Assembly (NCBI RefSeq): GCF_001613145.1
Contig: NZ_BDBU01000071.1
Span: 1-33,540 of the forward strand
Reading direction: 5' to 3'
Source of the DNA: Nocardia jejuensis NBRC 103114
Lineage (GTDB): Bacteria > Actinomycetota > Actinomycetes > Mycobacteriales > Mycobacteriaceae
DNA: 33,540 nucleotides
Position numbers and translations under genes: made by a program. How positions within the stretch are numbered: the first letter of the stretch is position 1; each line of letters starts with the position of its first letter. The notes beneath the pieces are model-generated. The model searched no databases. It was given only the letters and a program-made list of their open reading frames with translations, and had not been told where the DNA came from. This document shows, one piece after another, positions 14,884 through 22,790 of this stretch.

Positions 14884-16272
14884 ATGAACCACCGCGACCA
14901 CACTCCGAAGCATCGCATCGTTGTCCTGGGCGCCGGATACGCCGGAGCCATCACCGCCGGACGCCTCGCCAAGCGCCTGCACCCCGGCGATGTGGACATC
15001 ACGCTCGTCAACGCCGACGCCTGTTTCGTCGAGCGCGTGCGCATGCACCAGTTGGCCACCGGACAGAATGTGAAGCAGCGCAGGCTGATCGACATTTTCG
15101 CGGGCACCGGCGTGACGGTGCGGCCGGCGCGTGTTCTGCGTGTGGACGCCGACCGCAAGGTCGTGGAGCTGGCGGACGAGCGGGAGCCCGCCGAAACCGG
15201 CCACGGCACAACCGGAACCGGCTATCGAACAGCCGAAATCGTCTACGACACACTGATTTACGCGCTGGGCAGTACCGCCACCGACGCGGGCGTACCCGGT
15301 GTCGCCGAACACGCCTGCGATATCGCCGGAAAGCGCAGCGCGCTGCGGCTGCGCGAGCGGCTGGGTGAAATCGCCCCCGGCGGAACCGTATTGGTCGTCG
15401 GTGGCGGTCTGACCGCCATCGAGGCCGCCACCGAGATCGCCGAGTCGCATCCGGACCTGCGAGTGGCGATGGCGGCGCGCGGCGGAGTGGGCGACTGGCT
15501 CAGCGACAAGGCCCAGCGCCACCTGCACAGTGTCCTCGGCCGTTTCGGCGTCACGGTCCACGAGCACGCCGATATCACGCGGGTGTCCGCGGACGGGGCG
15601 CACATCGCGGCCCGGGAGACGGGCACGGACCCGGCGGGGACGATTCCGGCCGTTCCGGCGGTGACGATTCCGGCCGTTCCGGCGGTGACGATTCCGGCCG
15701 TTCCGGCGGCGATCATTCCCGCTGAACTGATCGTGTGGGCCGCGGGTTTCACCGTGCATCCGGTCGCGGCCGCCACCACCCTGCGGGTGTCCGAGGACGG
15801 CCGGATCGTTGTCGACGGCACCATGCGCTCGGTCTCGCACCCGGACGTCTACGCCGTCGGCGACGCCGCGCACGCGGTCGGAATCGGCGACCGCGCACTC
15901 CGAATGGGCTGTGCCACCGCCTCCCCGATGGCCTGGCAGGCCGCCGACGCCCTCGTCGCCCGCTTGACCGGCCGTGAGGTGCCCGAGGCCCCGATCGGTT
16001 ACAGCGCCCAGTGCATCAGCCTCGGCCGGCGCGACGCCATCTTTCAGAAGGTGACGCCCGAGGATCGGCCCACCTCGAGCGTGCTCACCGGCCGATTCGG
16101 CGCGTGGGTCAAGGAACTCATCTGCTCGGGTGCGGCCTGGAGCGTGCGCAACCCCACCCTGGGGGTGCCGAGCCGTCGCCGCCGCATCGTCGTGGACGGC
16201 GTCGCACGGCGTGAACCCGTGGTGGAGCACACCGCGACCGAGGCCGCGCGGAACGATCTCGCGGCTCGGTGA
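14884..16272 (+). CDS. FAD-dependent pyridine nucleotide-disulfide-family oxidoreductase (NDH-2-like)
   Basis: The 462-residue flavoprotein has an N-terminal Rossmann motif RIVVLGAGYAGAI (FAD), and a second dinucleotide motif VLVVGGGLTAIEAATE for NAD(P)H. The late FAD-binding segment is VYAVGDAAHAVG. The overall layout resembles type II NADH dehydrogenases and related quinone reductases, but substrate specificity is not readable. Between residues 253 and 276 the protein carries three direct repeats of TIPAVPAV, an insertion encoded by a 24-bp tandem repeat. It lies just before AELIVWAAGF, the end of the NAD domain. ATG 14884 has ACAGGAGCG a few bases upstream. It follows an ECF41 sigma factor by 82 bases, the usual genomic pairing for ECF41. 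A strong hairpin lies 48 bases after the stop. Confidence 0.88.
   Translation: MNHRDHTPKHRIVVLGAGYAGAITAGRLAKRLHPGDVDITLVNADACFVERVRMHQLATGQNVKQRRLIDIFAGTGVTVRPARVLRVDADRKVVELADEREPAETGHGTTGTGYRTAEIVYDTLIYALGSTATDAGVPGVAEHACDIAGKRSALRLRERLGEIAPGGTVLVVGGGLTAIEAATEIAESHPDLRVAMAARGGVGDWLSDKAQRHLHSVLGRFGVTVHEHADITRVSADGAHIAARETGTDPAGTIPAVPAVTIPAVPAVTIPAVPAAIIPAELIVWAAGFTVHPVAAATTLRVSEDGRIVVDGTMRSVSHPDVYAVGDAAHAVGIGDRALRMGCATASPMAWQAADALVARLTGREVPEAPIGYSAQCISLGRRDAIFQKVTPEDRPTSSVLTGRFGAWVKELICSGAAWSVRNPTLGVPSRRRRIVVDGVARREPVVEHTATEAARNDLAAR
15640..15711 (+). repeat. 24-bp tandem repeat, three copies, inside the oxidoreductase gene
   Basis: The copies at 15640-15663, 15664-15687 and 15688-15711 are identical except for one base in the third. 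Each encodes TIPAVPAV (the last ends in A). A degenerate fragment (ATCATTCCCGCTGAA) follows. The unit is a multiple of three, so copy-number change keeps the frame. Confidence 0.95.
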
Positions 16273-16320
16273 CCCGTCGGGTCACAGCTGCTCGACGCTC
16301 GTCGGCCACCGAAAAACCGC

Positions 16321-16349
16321 GTCCCCCACCGCGATCCGCGGTGGGGGAC
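16321..16349. terminator. Hairpin between convergent oxidoreductase and pssA
   Basis: A perfect 13-bp stem (16321-16333 with 16337-16349) has a 3-base loop. It lies between the oxidoreductase stop (16272) and the pssA stop (16372), so it can serve both strands. On the minus strand AAAAAC-like tract support is absent; on the plus strand GTGTGCG follows. Confidence 0.75.
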
Positions 16350-16371
16350 GTGTGCGTGCGGCCGGGGCGAT

Positions 16372-17259
16372 CTACAGCTTGCCGCTCGGGCGACGCAGCC
16401 GCAGCCGTGCGGTGGACACCGACACCCGGGGCACCCGGCTGAGCGGGCGGCGACGCTGCGCCCGGCGCTGTGCCCGGCGCTCGGCGGGCTTGTGATCCCA
16501 GGTCTCCGGGCGGGCGGCGACCCAGCGGGCCGAGTGCACCGCGAACGGAATGTGCCCGAGGTACAGCACCACCAGCGCGATCATCAGGACCAGCGGGTAG
16601 GTGACCAGCAGGGCCGCGGCCAGCGCGACCAGCACCAGCAGAATGGGCGCGGTGCGCGGGGCCACCGAGACGGACTTGATGGCCAGCGTCGGCACCGTGC
16701 TCACACACAGCAGTCCGGTGAACACCGTCCACACCGCGACCATCGGGAAACTGACCCACCAGCCGTCGCCGAACTGCTCCGACAACGCGATCGGCAGCAG
16801 CACGATGAGCGCACCCGCGGGCGCCGGAACGCCCACGAAATACTCACGCTGCCAATCGGGCACGTTGTCGTCGTCCATGAGCGTGTTGAAACGGGCCAGA
16901 CGCAGCACCATGCAGACCGCGAACATGAGCGCCAGAATCCAGCCGACGCTGTCCGAGTGCAGGAAGGTCACGTACAGCACGAGCGCGGGCGCGACGCCGA
17001 AAGCGATGGCGTCGGACAGGGAATCGAGTTCCGCGCCCATCTTGCTCGTCGCGTCCAGCATGCGGGCGATGCGGCCGTCGAGCATGTCGAAGATGGCCGC
17101 CGCGCCGACCAGTGCCAGCGCGATCGCGAGCTGCCCCTGCATGGCGAACTTGATCGCCGAGAGCCCCGAGCAGAGCCCGAGGATCGTGACCATGCTCGGC
17201 AGCAGCCGGACCGTGCGATTCCGCCGCCGCACCACGGGTGCGGGCGCGAGTTGTTCCAT
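16372..17259 (-). CDS. pssA: CDP-diacylglycerol-serine O-phosphatidyltransferase
   Basis: The 295-residue membrane enzyme makes phosphatidylserine from CDP-diacylglycerol and serine. The CDP-alcohol phosphotransferase signature is complete: Asp58, Asp61-Gly62, Ala65-Arg66, Gly75, Asp79 and Asp83. About seven or eight hydrophobic segments span residues 20-240. The C-terminus (about 255-295) is strongly basic with repeated RRAQRR, probably cytoplasmic. ATG 17259 overlaps the psd stop as TGATG, so the two are translationally coupled; the adjacent GTG 17262 is a less likely start. The product feeds directly into Psd. The psd-pssA order, next to an AAA ATPase, is that of M. tuberculosis Rv0437c-Rv0436c-Rv0435c, although here a sigma factor and an oxidoreductase lie between pssA and the ATPase. 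Confidence 0.95.
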   Translation of the reverse strand: MEQLAPAPVVRRRNRTVRLLPSMVTILGLCSGLSAIKFAMQGQLAIALALVGAAAIFDMLDGRIARMLDATSKMGAELDSLSDAIAFGVAPALVLYVTFLHSDSVGWILALMFAVCMVLRLARFNTLMDDDNVPDWQREYFVGVPAPAGALIVLLPIALSEQFGDGWWVSFPMVAVWTVFTGLLCVSTVPTLAIKSVSVAPRTAPILLVLVALAAALLVTYPLVLMIALVVLYLGHIPFAVHSARWVAARPETWDHKPAERRAQRRAQRRRPLSRVPRVSVSTARLRLRRPSGKL

Positions 17260-17990
17260 CACGAATCCAGTTCGGCCAGTACCGTTTCCGCTCCGATGGT
17301 CCGCTGCCCGGGCACGACGAGCAGTGTGGTGCCGATCGGGAAGTAGGTGTCCACGCGGGAGCCGAACCGGATGAGACCGTAGGTCTCGCCGATCGAGATC
17401 TTGTCACCGACCTTGGCCTCGCAGATGATGCGGCGGGCCAGCAGGCCGGCGATCTGCACGACCACCAGGCGCTTACCGGTTTCGGTCTCGATGACCATGC
17501 TGTTGCGCTCGTTGGCGTCGCTGGCCTCGGGCAGGTCCGCGGAGAGGAACTCGCCCTTCTTGTAGACGACGCTCGAAACGATCCCGCTGACCGGCGTGCG
17601 CTGCACGTGCACGTCCAGCACCGTCAGGAAGATGCTCACCCGGGGCAGCGGCTGATCGCCGAGCCCGAGTTCGGCGGGCGGCACCGCGGTGTCCACGAGT
17701 GCGACCTCGCCGTCGGCGGGGGCGACGACCACGCCGGGGCGGTTCGGCGGCACGCGATTCGGGTGCCGGAAGAAGGTGGCGCAGGCAGCGGCCGCGAACA
17801 GCCCCGTGCGACGCACCCACTTGTGCCGGTAGCCCAGCGCTGCGACGGCCAGCGGCGCAGCCACGAAGGGCAGGCCGGCCGGGTGCAGCGGCGGGATGGC
17901 GGAGCGAACCAGATCGGCGACGTGGCCGAGTCCGGTTTGTTCGGGAGTGCCGGGCGGGGTGGGACGGCGGGCCACAAGCTCCTCTTTCAT
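17259..17990 (-). CDS. psd: Phosphatidylserine decarboxylase
   Basis: The protein is about 243 residues and converts phosphatidylserine to phosphatidylethanolamine. It is made as a proenzyme that self-cleaves. The short actinobacterial/archaeal-type form is recognised from FFRHPNRVPP, VAPADGEVALVD, RVSIFLTVLDVHVQRTPVSG, and the cleavage site LIRFGSRVDTY (Gly210-Ser211). The serine becomes the pyruvoyl group of the small chain. Weakly hydrophobic segments near 35-75 would attach it to the membrane. The start is uncertain: ATG 17990 has no Shine-Dalgarno, while GTG 17975 follows GAGGAG and aligns with the MARRP start of the mycobacterial enzyme, though the spacing is only 3 bases. It overlaps pssA by one base and is the first gene of the pair. 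Confidence 0.94.
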   Translation of the reverse strand: MKEELVARRPTPPGTPEQTGLGHVADLVRSAIPPLHPAGLPFVAAPLAVAALGYRHKWVRRTGLFAAAACATFFRHPNRVPPNRPGVVVAPADGEVALVDTAVPPAELGLGDQPLPRVSIFLTVLDVHVQRTPVSGIVSSVVYKKGEFLSADLPEASDANERNSMVIETETGKRLVVVQIAGLLARRIICEAKVGDKISIGETYGLIRFGSRVDTYFPIGTTLLVVPGQRTIGAETVLAELDS

Positions 17991-18138
17991 GCGCGGGTAG
18001 GTGCGGTTTTCGACCGCGATCACACGATACGGGAACGTGGCGCAGCGCTCGCGTCGTCGGTCTGCTACGCGGTCGTGACCGGCCCGGCAATCCCCCTCGA
18101 TTGTGAGGATTGGCACACGCGTGAGAGGCTGTTGCGAT

Positions 18139-18157
18139 TAATATGAGGGAGCCTCAT
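18139..18157 (+). promoter_or_regulatory. Possible -10 and overlapping inverted repeat before the KAS III gene
   Basis: TAATAT (18139-18144) is a plausible -10. ATGAGG (18143-18148) and CCTCAT (18152-18157) form 6-bp arms with a 3-base centre and overlap it. TTGGCA at 18110-18115 is -35-like but 23 bases away, too far. An operator function is inferred. Confidence 0.35.
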
Positions 18158-18258
18158 GTCTGAGATGTCTGAAGTACTACATCAGGCGGGACACGGCGGC
18201 GATGGGTGGGGAACCCGGATGAAGGTCACGTTCGAAGCGCAGTACATAGGAGAAAACC

Positions 18259-19290
18259 ATGTCTGCTCGAATTGCCTCGATCAGCGGGGCAGAGCACACG
18301 ACCATGCTCGGACTCGGCGTATATCGCCCCGCACGGGTCGTAACCAACGATGAGGTCGCGGGGCCCATCGAGTCCAGCGACGAATGGATTCGTACCCGCT
18401 CCGGGATCCGAACACGCCGTTTCGCCTCCGAGGACGAGACGATCATCAGCATGAGCGCCGCGGCTGCCCGCGACGCCATCGAGTCCGCCGAGATCGAGGC
18501 GAATCAGATCGACTGCGTCATCGTGGCGACCTCGACCTGGTTGCTGCTGACTCCGGCCGCCGCACCGCAGATCGCGACCGAGCTGGGTCTCAACGGCGTC
18601 GCCGCCTTCGACATCTCCGCCGGATGCGCCGGTTTCTGTCACGCGCTGGCGGTGGCCTCGGATCTGGTGAAGGGCGGCACCGCCCGGCACGTGCTGGTGA
18701 TCGGCGTCGAGCGCCTCACCGACACGATCGATCCCAAGGACCGCAGCACCGCGTTCCTGTTCGCCGACGGCGCGGGCGCGGTGGTGGTCGGCCCGTCGGA
18801 GGAGCCGGGCGTCGGTCCCACGGTGTGGGGTTCGGACGGCACCCAGCACCACGCCATCCGCCAGGACAAGGACTGGATGCAGTTCTTCGCCGAGATCGAC
18901 GAGAAGGGCACGGCCGCGGTCCGGCCCTACCTCACGATGGAGGGCACGGCCGTATTCCGCTGGGCCGCACACTCGTTGGAGAAGGTGTGCCGCCAGGCGA
19001 TCGAGCGCGCCGGGCTCACCACCGACGATCTGGACGCCATGGTCCCGCATCAGGCCAACGGCCGGATCATCGAGATCATGGCCCGCGTGCTGAAGCTCCC
19101 CGAACGCTGCGCGCTCGCCAACGACATCGAGGAGACCGGCAACACCTCGGCCGCCTCGGTGCCGCTGGCCATGGAGGCCATGATGCGCAAGGGTGACGCC
19201 AAACCCGGCGGCACCGCGTTGCTCATCGCCTTCGGCGCGGGACTGTCCTACGCGGCGCAGGTCGTGACCCTGCCGAATTTCAAGCAGTAG
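18259..19290 (+). CDS. fabH: Beta-ketoacyl-ACP synthase III (FabH-type)
   Basis: The 343-residue condensing enzyme has a full catalytic triad: Cys123 in DISAGCAGF, His264 in VPHQANGRI and Asn295 in ETGNTSAAS. The C-terminal GGTALLIAFGAGLSYA is the typical glycine-rich end of FabH. It would join an acyl-CoA primer to malonyl-ACP and so feed fatty-acid or mycolate synthesis, in the cytoplasm. No other fatty-acid genes are adjacent, so it could instead serve a dedicated pathway; the starter specificity is not readable. AGGAGA lies 6 bases before ATG 18259. In M. tuberculosis fabH is not at this locus as I remember it. It is divergent from psd and followed by a hairpin shared with the convergent SIMPL gene. 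Confidence 0.93.
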   Translation: MSARIASISGAEHTTMLGLGVYRPARVVTNDEVAGPIESSDEWIRTRSGIRTRRFASEDETIISMSAAAARDAIESAEIEANQIDCVIVATSTWLLLTPAAAPQIATELGLNGVAAFDISAGCAGFCHALAVASDLVKGGTARHVLVIGVERLTDTIDPKDRSTAFLFADGAGAVVVGPSEEPGVGPTVWGSDGTQHHAIRQDKDWMQFFAEIDEKGTAAVRPYLTMEGTAVFRWAAHSLEKVCRQAIERAGLTTDDLDAMVPHQANGRIIEIMARVLKLPERCALANDIEETGNTSAASVPLAMEAMMRKGDAKPGGTALLIAFGAGLSYAAQVVTLPNFKQ

Positions 19291-19294
19291 TGCC

Positions 19295-19331
19295 GCCTGC
19301 GCCCGCGCGCCGATCAGCGTGCGGGCCAGGC
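19295..19331. terminator. Hairpin between convergent fabH and SIMPL genes
   Basis: Arms 19295-19310 and 19317-19331 pair with one bulge and one G-T pair around a 6-base loop. It begins 4 bases after the fabH stop and ends 7 bases before the SIMPL-protein stop. It is GC-rich with no T-run. Confidence 0.6.
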
Positions 19332-19338
19332 GAATCGG

Positions 19339-20031
19339 CTAGCCCAGATCCCAGACCACGTTCACGTCGAAGGTGACCGTCTGCTGCCCGGGTTCGAGGC
19401 TGAAGCCCGAGGCCGGCGCCGGGGCGGCGTCCCTGTACATCGGGGTGTTGCCGCCGCTGCCGCCCTCGCTGATGGTGCGCACCGTCTTCAGCTTCAGCCC
19501 GGCCAGATCGGCGTACTGCTGCGCCCGCGCCTTGGCGTCGTCGAAGGCGCGAGCGCGCGCGTCGGACAGCAGTTTCGTATTGTCCTCGAGCCCGAAGGAG
19601 ACCGAGCTGATCCGGGTTTCGTTGCCACCGGCCTTGACGGCGGCATCCAGCACGGCCGACGCCTTCGGCAGATCGCGCACCGCGACGTGCACGGAATTGG
19701 TGGCCCGGTAGCCGGTGATGTTCTGCCCGTCCGGCCCGTAGCTGGGCTGCAGGGACACGTCGCTGGTGCGGACGTCCTCCTTCTTCGCGCCCGCGGCGAC
19801 CATGGCGTCGGTGATCGCCTTGGCCTTGTCGTTGGCGGTGGAGACGGCGGTGGAGACGTCGTTCGCGGTCGCCTCGGCGCTCAGGTCGGCATTGAGCACA
19901 TCCGGTGCGCCCTGGACCTTCCCGGTGCCTGAGACGGTCACGGTCCGGTCACCGTCGGAATCCGAACTCCCGCACCCGGTCAATACGAGCGCGACCCCGG
20001 CGGCCGCGGCACAAACACCAACAAGTCGCAT
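19339..20031 (-). CDS. SIMPL-domain (DUF541) lipoprotein
   Basis: The 230-residue exported protein starts with a signal peptide ending in the lipobox LTGC (Cys20), followed by a Ser/Asp-rich linker. The SIMPL domain covers about 28-230: RTVTVSGTGKVQGAPDVL at the start, NSVHVAVRDLPKASAVLDAAV in the middle, and DDAKARAQQYADLAGLKL near the end. This family is periplasmic or surface-bound and has been linked to oxidative stress and signalling, but its biochemical role is not known. LpqG of mycobacteria belongs to it. ATG 20031 has GGAGAGG 5 bases upstream. The gene reads toward fabH and is downstream of the SRPBCC gene on the same strand with a 144-base gap, so it may have its own promoter. Confidence 0.88.
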   Translation of the reverse strand: MRLVGVCAAAAGVALVLTGCGSSDSDGDRTVTVSGTGKVQGAPDVLNADLSAEATANDVSTAVSTANDKAKAITDAMVAAGAKKEDVRTSDVSLQPSYGPDGQNITGYRATNSVHVAVRDLPKASAVLDAAVKAGGNETRISSVSFGLEDNTKLLSDARARAFDDAKARAQQYADLAGLKLKTVRTISEGGSGGNTPMYRDAAPAPASGFSLEPGQQTVTFDVNVVWDLG

Positions 20032-20175
20032 GTACGCCTCTCCGAACCTTCAGCGCCCGGCCGAGAGCCGTCGGCGTCGTCTACACGTAGGCCCCTCGGA
20101 GTGGCCTCCGGATCGGGGGTGTCCCGAAGTTACCCCGATTTCCCGCGATCGGGCGGGACCTCGGGACGAGAGTTC

Positions 20176-20628
20176 TCAGCTCTCGACGAGGGTCTTGATC
20201 TTGCCGAGGGTGGTGTTCATGCCGTCGACGAGCGCGGCTTCGAAGCCCTCCTCGGGCCCGAAGCCCGCGGCGATGGCCTTGCGGGAGAACGCGCTGACCC
20301 CGTTGGGAATGTCCCGGCGCTGGATGAGCCGGGTGCCGCCCTCGTTCGGTTCGAGGGTGAAGCTCCAGATCACACGGCTCTCGTTCATCCGGAAGGCCAG
20401 GGCGCGCTGGGGTTCGAAGCGGACCACGCGTGAGGTGGTCGGCCAGACCTTGGCCCCGTCGCGATTGAGATTCACGGTCCAGGTGCCGGTGTGCACGGTG
20501 CGCCCGATCGGCTGCATGCGAATGGTCGTCGGGCTGAATTCGGGCATGCGCTTGAGATCGGAGACGACGTTCCAGACCTTCTCCGGCGCTGCCTTTATGT
20601 CGATAACGGCTTCGAGATTTTTCGGCAA
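20176..20628 (-). CDS. SRPBCC (START/polyketide-cyclase-like) family protein
   Basis: The 150-residue single-domain protein shows an N-terminal strand-helix VIDIKAAPEKVWNVVSDLKRMPEFSP and central strands (WTVNLNRDGAKVWPTTSRVV, ALAFRMNESRVIWSFTLEP). The long C-terminal helix ends GMNTTLGKIKTLVES. This is the helix-grip fold, which binds lipids or other hydrophobic ligands. No catalytic residue is identifiable. The start is TTG 20628, supported by GGAGG five bases upstream and by alignment to the family start. No partner is obvious: the SIMPL gene lies downstream and the redox-signalling cluster is divergent. Confidence 0.87.
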   Translation of the reverse strand: MPKNLEAVIDIKAAPEKVWNVVSDLKRMPEFSPTTIRMQPIGRTVHTGTWTVNLNRDGAKVWPTTSRVVRFEPQRALAFRMNESRVIWSFTLEPNEGGTRLIQRRDIPNGVSAFSRKAIAAGFGPEEGFEAALVDGMNTTLGKIKTLVES

Positions 20629-20838
20629 CGGTGCCTCCGCGAGACGTGAGTGCTGGTACAGGCCATCTTAGTTCCGGGTCCGCGTCCCGGATCAAGTCGA
20701 CTGTGACTACTGAAAATCGACTAGATCACATTCCGGTGTTGACGGCTTTCCAAATGTAATGGGCAGCGCACACTATGGGATAGACGAAGTAACAGACACT
20801 GCCACCCTGATTCCCCCTTAAACGTGAGGTGATCGGCC

Positions 20839-21033
20839 GTGAACCTGCGCTCGCTCCTGCATCGCAAGACCAAGGCGGTCCCGCTTCTCCCGGCTGATGA
20901 GACCAGCTCGGCGGCGCGCCCACCTGGTCATACCGCCAGATCCAGACGTAAGGGCAACAGCGCGCTCGAGGAACGGCTCGAACGTCTGCTCACCCCCGGT
21001 GAGCTCGATATCGTTCAGCACCACCGGATTTGA
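20839..21033 (+). CDS. Possible small basic protein of unknown function
   Basis: The 64-residue frame starts at GTG 20839 with GAGG about nine bases upstream, and its third positions are mostly G or C. The protein is basic in its first half, with SRRKGNSALEERLERLLTPGELDI at the C-terminal end forming a likely amphipathic helix. No family is recognised. It ends 73 bases before the receiver-flavoprotein gene and could be the first gene of that transcript. It could also be a chance frame in the leader region. Confidence 0.4.
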   Translation: MNLRSLLHRKTKAVPLLPADETSSAARPPGHTARSRRKGNSALEERLERLLTPGELDIVQHHRI

Positions 21034-21094
21034 TCGGGATGTCCGACCGAGACGAGGCGATGGTGCGCAACGGCAACGATTTGCCACGCCCCCG

Positions 21095-21100
21095 CATACT
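21095..21100 (+). promoter_or_regulatory. -10-like element for leaderless receiver-flavoprotein transcript
   Basis: CATACT is followed by 6 bases and GTG 21107. It fits the TAnnnT rule except for the first base. There is no Shine-Dalgarno before the GTG. Confidence 0.45.
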
Positions 21101-21106
21101 CAACAG

Positions 21107-22780
21107 GTGACCTCTCCAGCTGCCGCCAAGCCGGCCATACTCAGCGTCGACGACGACCCGGGCGTCTCGCGCGCGGTCGTTCGCGACCTGCGCCGCCGGT
21201 ACGGGTCGGACTACCGGATATTGCGTGCGGAGTCCGCCGCGGACGCCCTCGAGGTGCTGCGGGAACTCAAACTGCGTGGCCAGCCGGTCGCGGTATTGAT
21301 CGCCGACTACCGGATGCCGAACATGAACGGCGTCGAATTCCTCGAGCAGGCCATGGACCTGCACCCGTACGCCCGGCGGGTCCTGCTGACCGCCTACGCC
21401 GACACCGAGGCCGCCATCGAGGCCATCAATGTCGTCGACCTCGATCACTACCTGCTCAAGCCGTGGGATCCGCCGGAGGAGAAGCTCTATCCGGTGATCG
21501 ACGCGCTGCTGGACGCCTGGCGCGGTGACGATCACAAGCCGGTCACCGAGACCAAGGTGGTCGGGCATCGCTGGTCGGCCCGATGTTCCGAGGTCCGCGA
21601 ATTCCTGGCCCGCAATCAACTCCCGTACCGCTGGTATCAGGTCGACGAGCCGGAGGGCGCGCGTCTGCTGACCGCCGCCGGCGCCACCGAGGACCAGTGC
21701 CCGGTGATCATCAATTCCACCGGCGATGTGCTCGTCATGCCCACCGACGCGGAATTGGCCTCGAGCGTGGGCCTGTCCATCGACCCGTCCGGCGACTTCT
21801 ACGACCTGATCGTGATCGGCGGTGGACCCGCCGGTCTGGGCGCGGCGGTGTACGGCGCGTCCGAGGGCCTGCGCACGGTTCTGGTGGAACGCACCGCGAC
21901 CGGCGGCCAGGCCGGGCAGAGTTCGCGCATCGAGAACTACCTGGGCTTCCCGGACGGCGTCTCGGGTTCGCAGCTCGCGGATCGGGCCCGTCGCCAGGCG
22001 GTCAAGTTCGGTGCCGAGCTGATCGCCGCGCGTGAGGTCGTCGCGCTGGAGTCGTGCGGGTCCGCCCGGGTGGTGAAGTTCGCCGACGGCAGCCAGATCG
22101 CCGCGCACAGCGTGCTCATCGCGACCGGCGTGAACTATCGGCATCATCCGGCCCCCGGGGTGGACGACTTCACCGGCCGCGGCGTCTACTACGGCTCGGC
22201 CATGACCGAGGCGTCGGACTGCTCGGACCGTGACGTCTACATCGTGGGCGGCGCGAACTCGGCCGGTCAGTCGGCGGTGTATCTGTCCCGGCACGCGGCG
22301 ACCGTGCACATTCTGGTGCGCGCGGCGTCGCTGGAGGACTCCATGTCGCACTACCTGATCCAGCAGATCGAGCAGATCCCGAACATCAAGGTGCACGCGC
22401 GCACCGAGGTGATCGCCGCGCACGGCGACGACCACCTCGAGGGAATCGTGCTGCGCGACAACGCCACCGGAGCCGAGGAGAAGGTCGCGGCCGAGCGGCT
22501 GTTCCTGTTCATCGGCGCGGCCCCGGAGACCGAATGGCTGGACGGCGTCATCACCCGCGACGAGGCCGGGTACGTGCTGGCCGGCCCGGATCTGATGGTG
22601 GACGGTGCGCGCCCGGCGGGCTGGGAGCTGCCGCGGCCGCCGCATCACCTCGAAACCAGTGTTCCGGGCGTTTTCGTCGCAGGCGACGTACGGTCGGAAT
22701 CGGCGAAGCGGGTGGCATCGGCGGTCGGCGAGGGTGCGATGGCCGTCATGCTGGTACACCGCTACATCGCGAAACAGTAG
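21107..22780 (+). CDS. Response-regulator receiver fused to thioredoxin-reductase-like flavoprotein
   Basis: The 557-residue protein has three parts. Residues 8-140 are a receiver domain with acidic pocket Asp15-Asp17, phospho-acceptor Asp67 (IADYRMPNMNG), Thr95 and Lys118 (LLKPWDPP). Residues about 150-225 resemble a glutaredoxin/thioredoxin fold with a single Cys160 (ARCSEVREFL). Residues 230-557 form a thioredoxin-reductase-type flavoprotein: FAD motif GGGPAG (238-243), TGGQAGQSSRIENYLGFP, NAD(P) motif GGANSAG (381-387) and the late FAD segment GVFVAGDVR. The redox CxxC expected before the second dinucleotide motif is absent; only Cys372 is nearby. Phosphorylation probably gates an NAD(P)H oxidoreductase activity, which is inference. 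GTG 21107 is chosen over upstream in-frame starts because the receiver fold begins there. The histidine kinase starts 10 bases downstream. Confidence 0.9.
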   Translation: MTSPAAAKPAILSVDDDPGVSRAVVRDLRRRYGSDYRILRAESAADALEVLRELKLRGQPVAVLIADYRMPNMNGVEFLEQAMDLHPYARRVLLTAYADTEAAIEAINVVDLDHYLLKPWDPPEEKLYPVIDALLDAWRGDDHKPVTETKVVGHRWSARCSEVREFLARNQLPYRWYQVDEPEGARLLTAAGATEDQCPVIINSTGDVLVMPTDAELASSVGLSIDPSGDFYDLIVIGGGPAGLGAAVYGASEGLRTVLVERTATGGQAGQSSRIENYLGFPDGVSGSQLADRARRQAVKFGAELIAAREVVALESCGSARVVKFADGSQIAAHSVLIATGVNYRHHPAPGVDDFTGRGVYYGSAMTEASDCSDRDVYIVGGANSAGQSAVYLSRHAATVHILVRAASLEDSMSHYLIQQIEQIPNIKVHARTEVIAAHGDDHLEGIVLRDNATGAEEKVAAERLFLFIGAAPETEWLDGVITRDEAGYVLAGPDLMVDGARPAGWELPRPPHHLETSVPGVFVAGDVRSESAKRVASAVGEGAMAVMLVHRYIAKQ

Positions 22781-22790
22781 GAGTAGCCGG

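Noticed and set aside
18156..18353. 65-codon frame overlapping the fabH start
   Set aside because: It runs into fabH in another frame, has no Shine-Dalgarno, and the region is better explained as the fabH leader.
20702..20730. TGTGA ... TCACA as a Crp site near the signalling cluster
   Set aside because: The half-sites are 19 bases apart instead of about 6, so a Crp dimer would not fit.
20739..20776. TTGACG with CACTAT as a promoter for the small gene at 20839
   Set aside because: The spacer is 26 bases, far outside the usual range.
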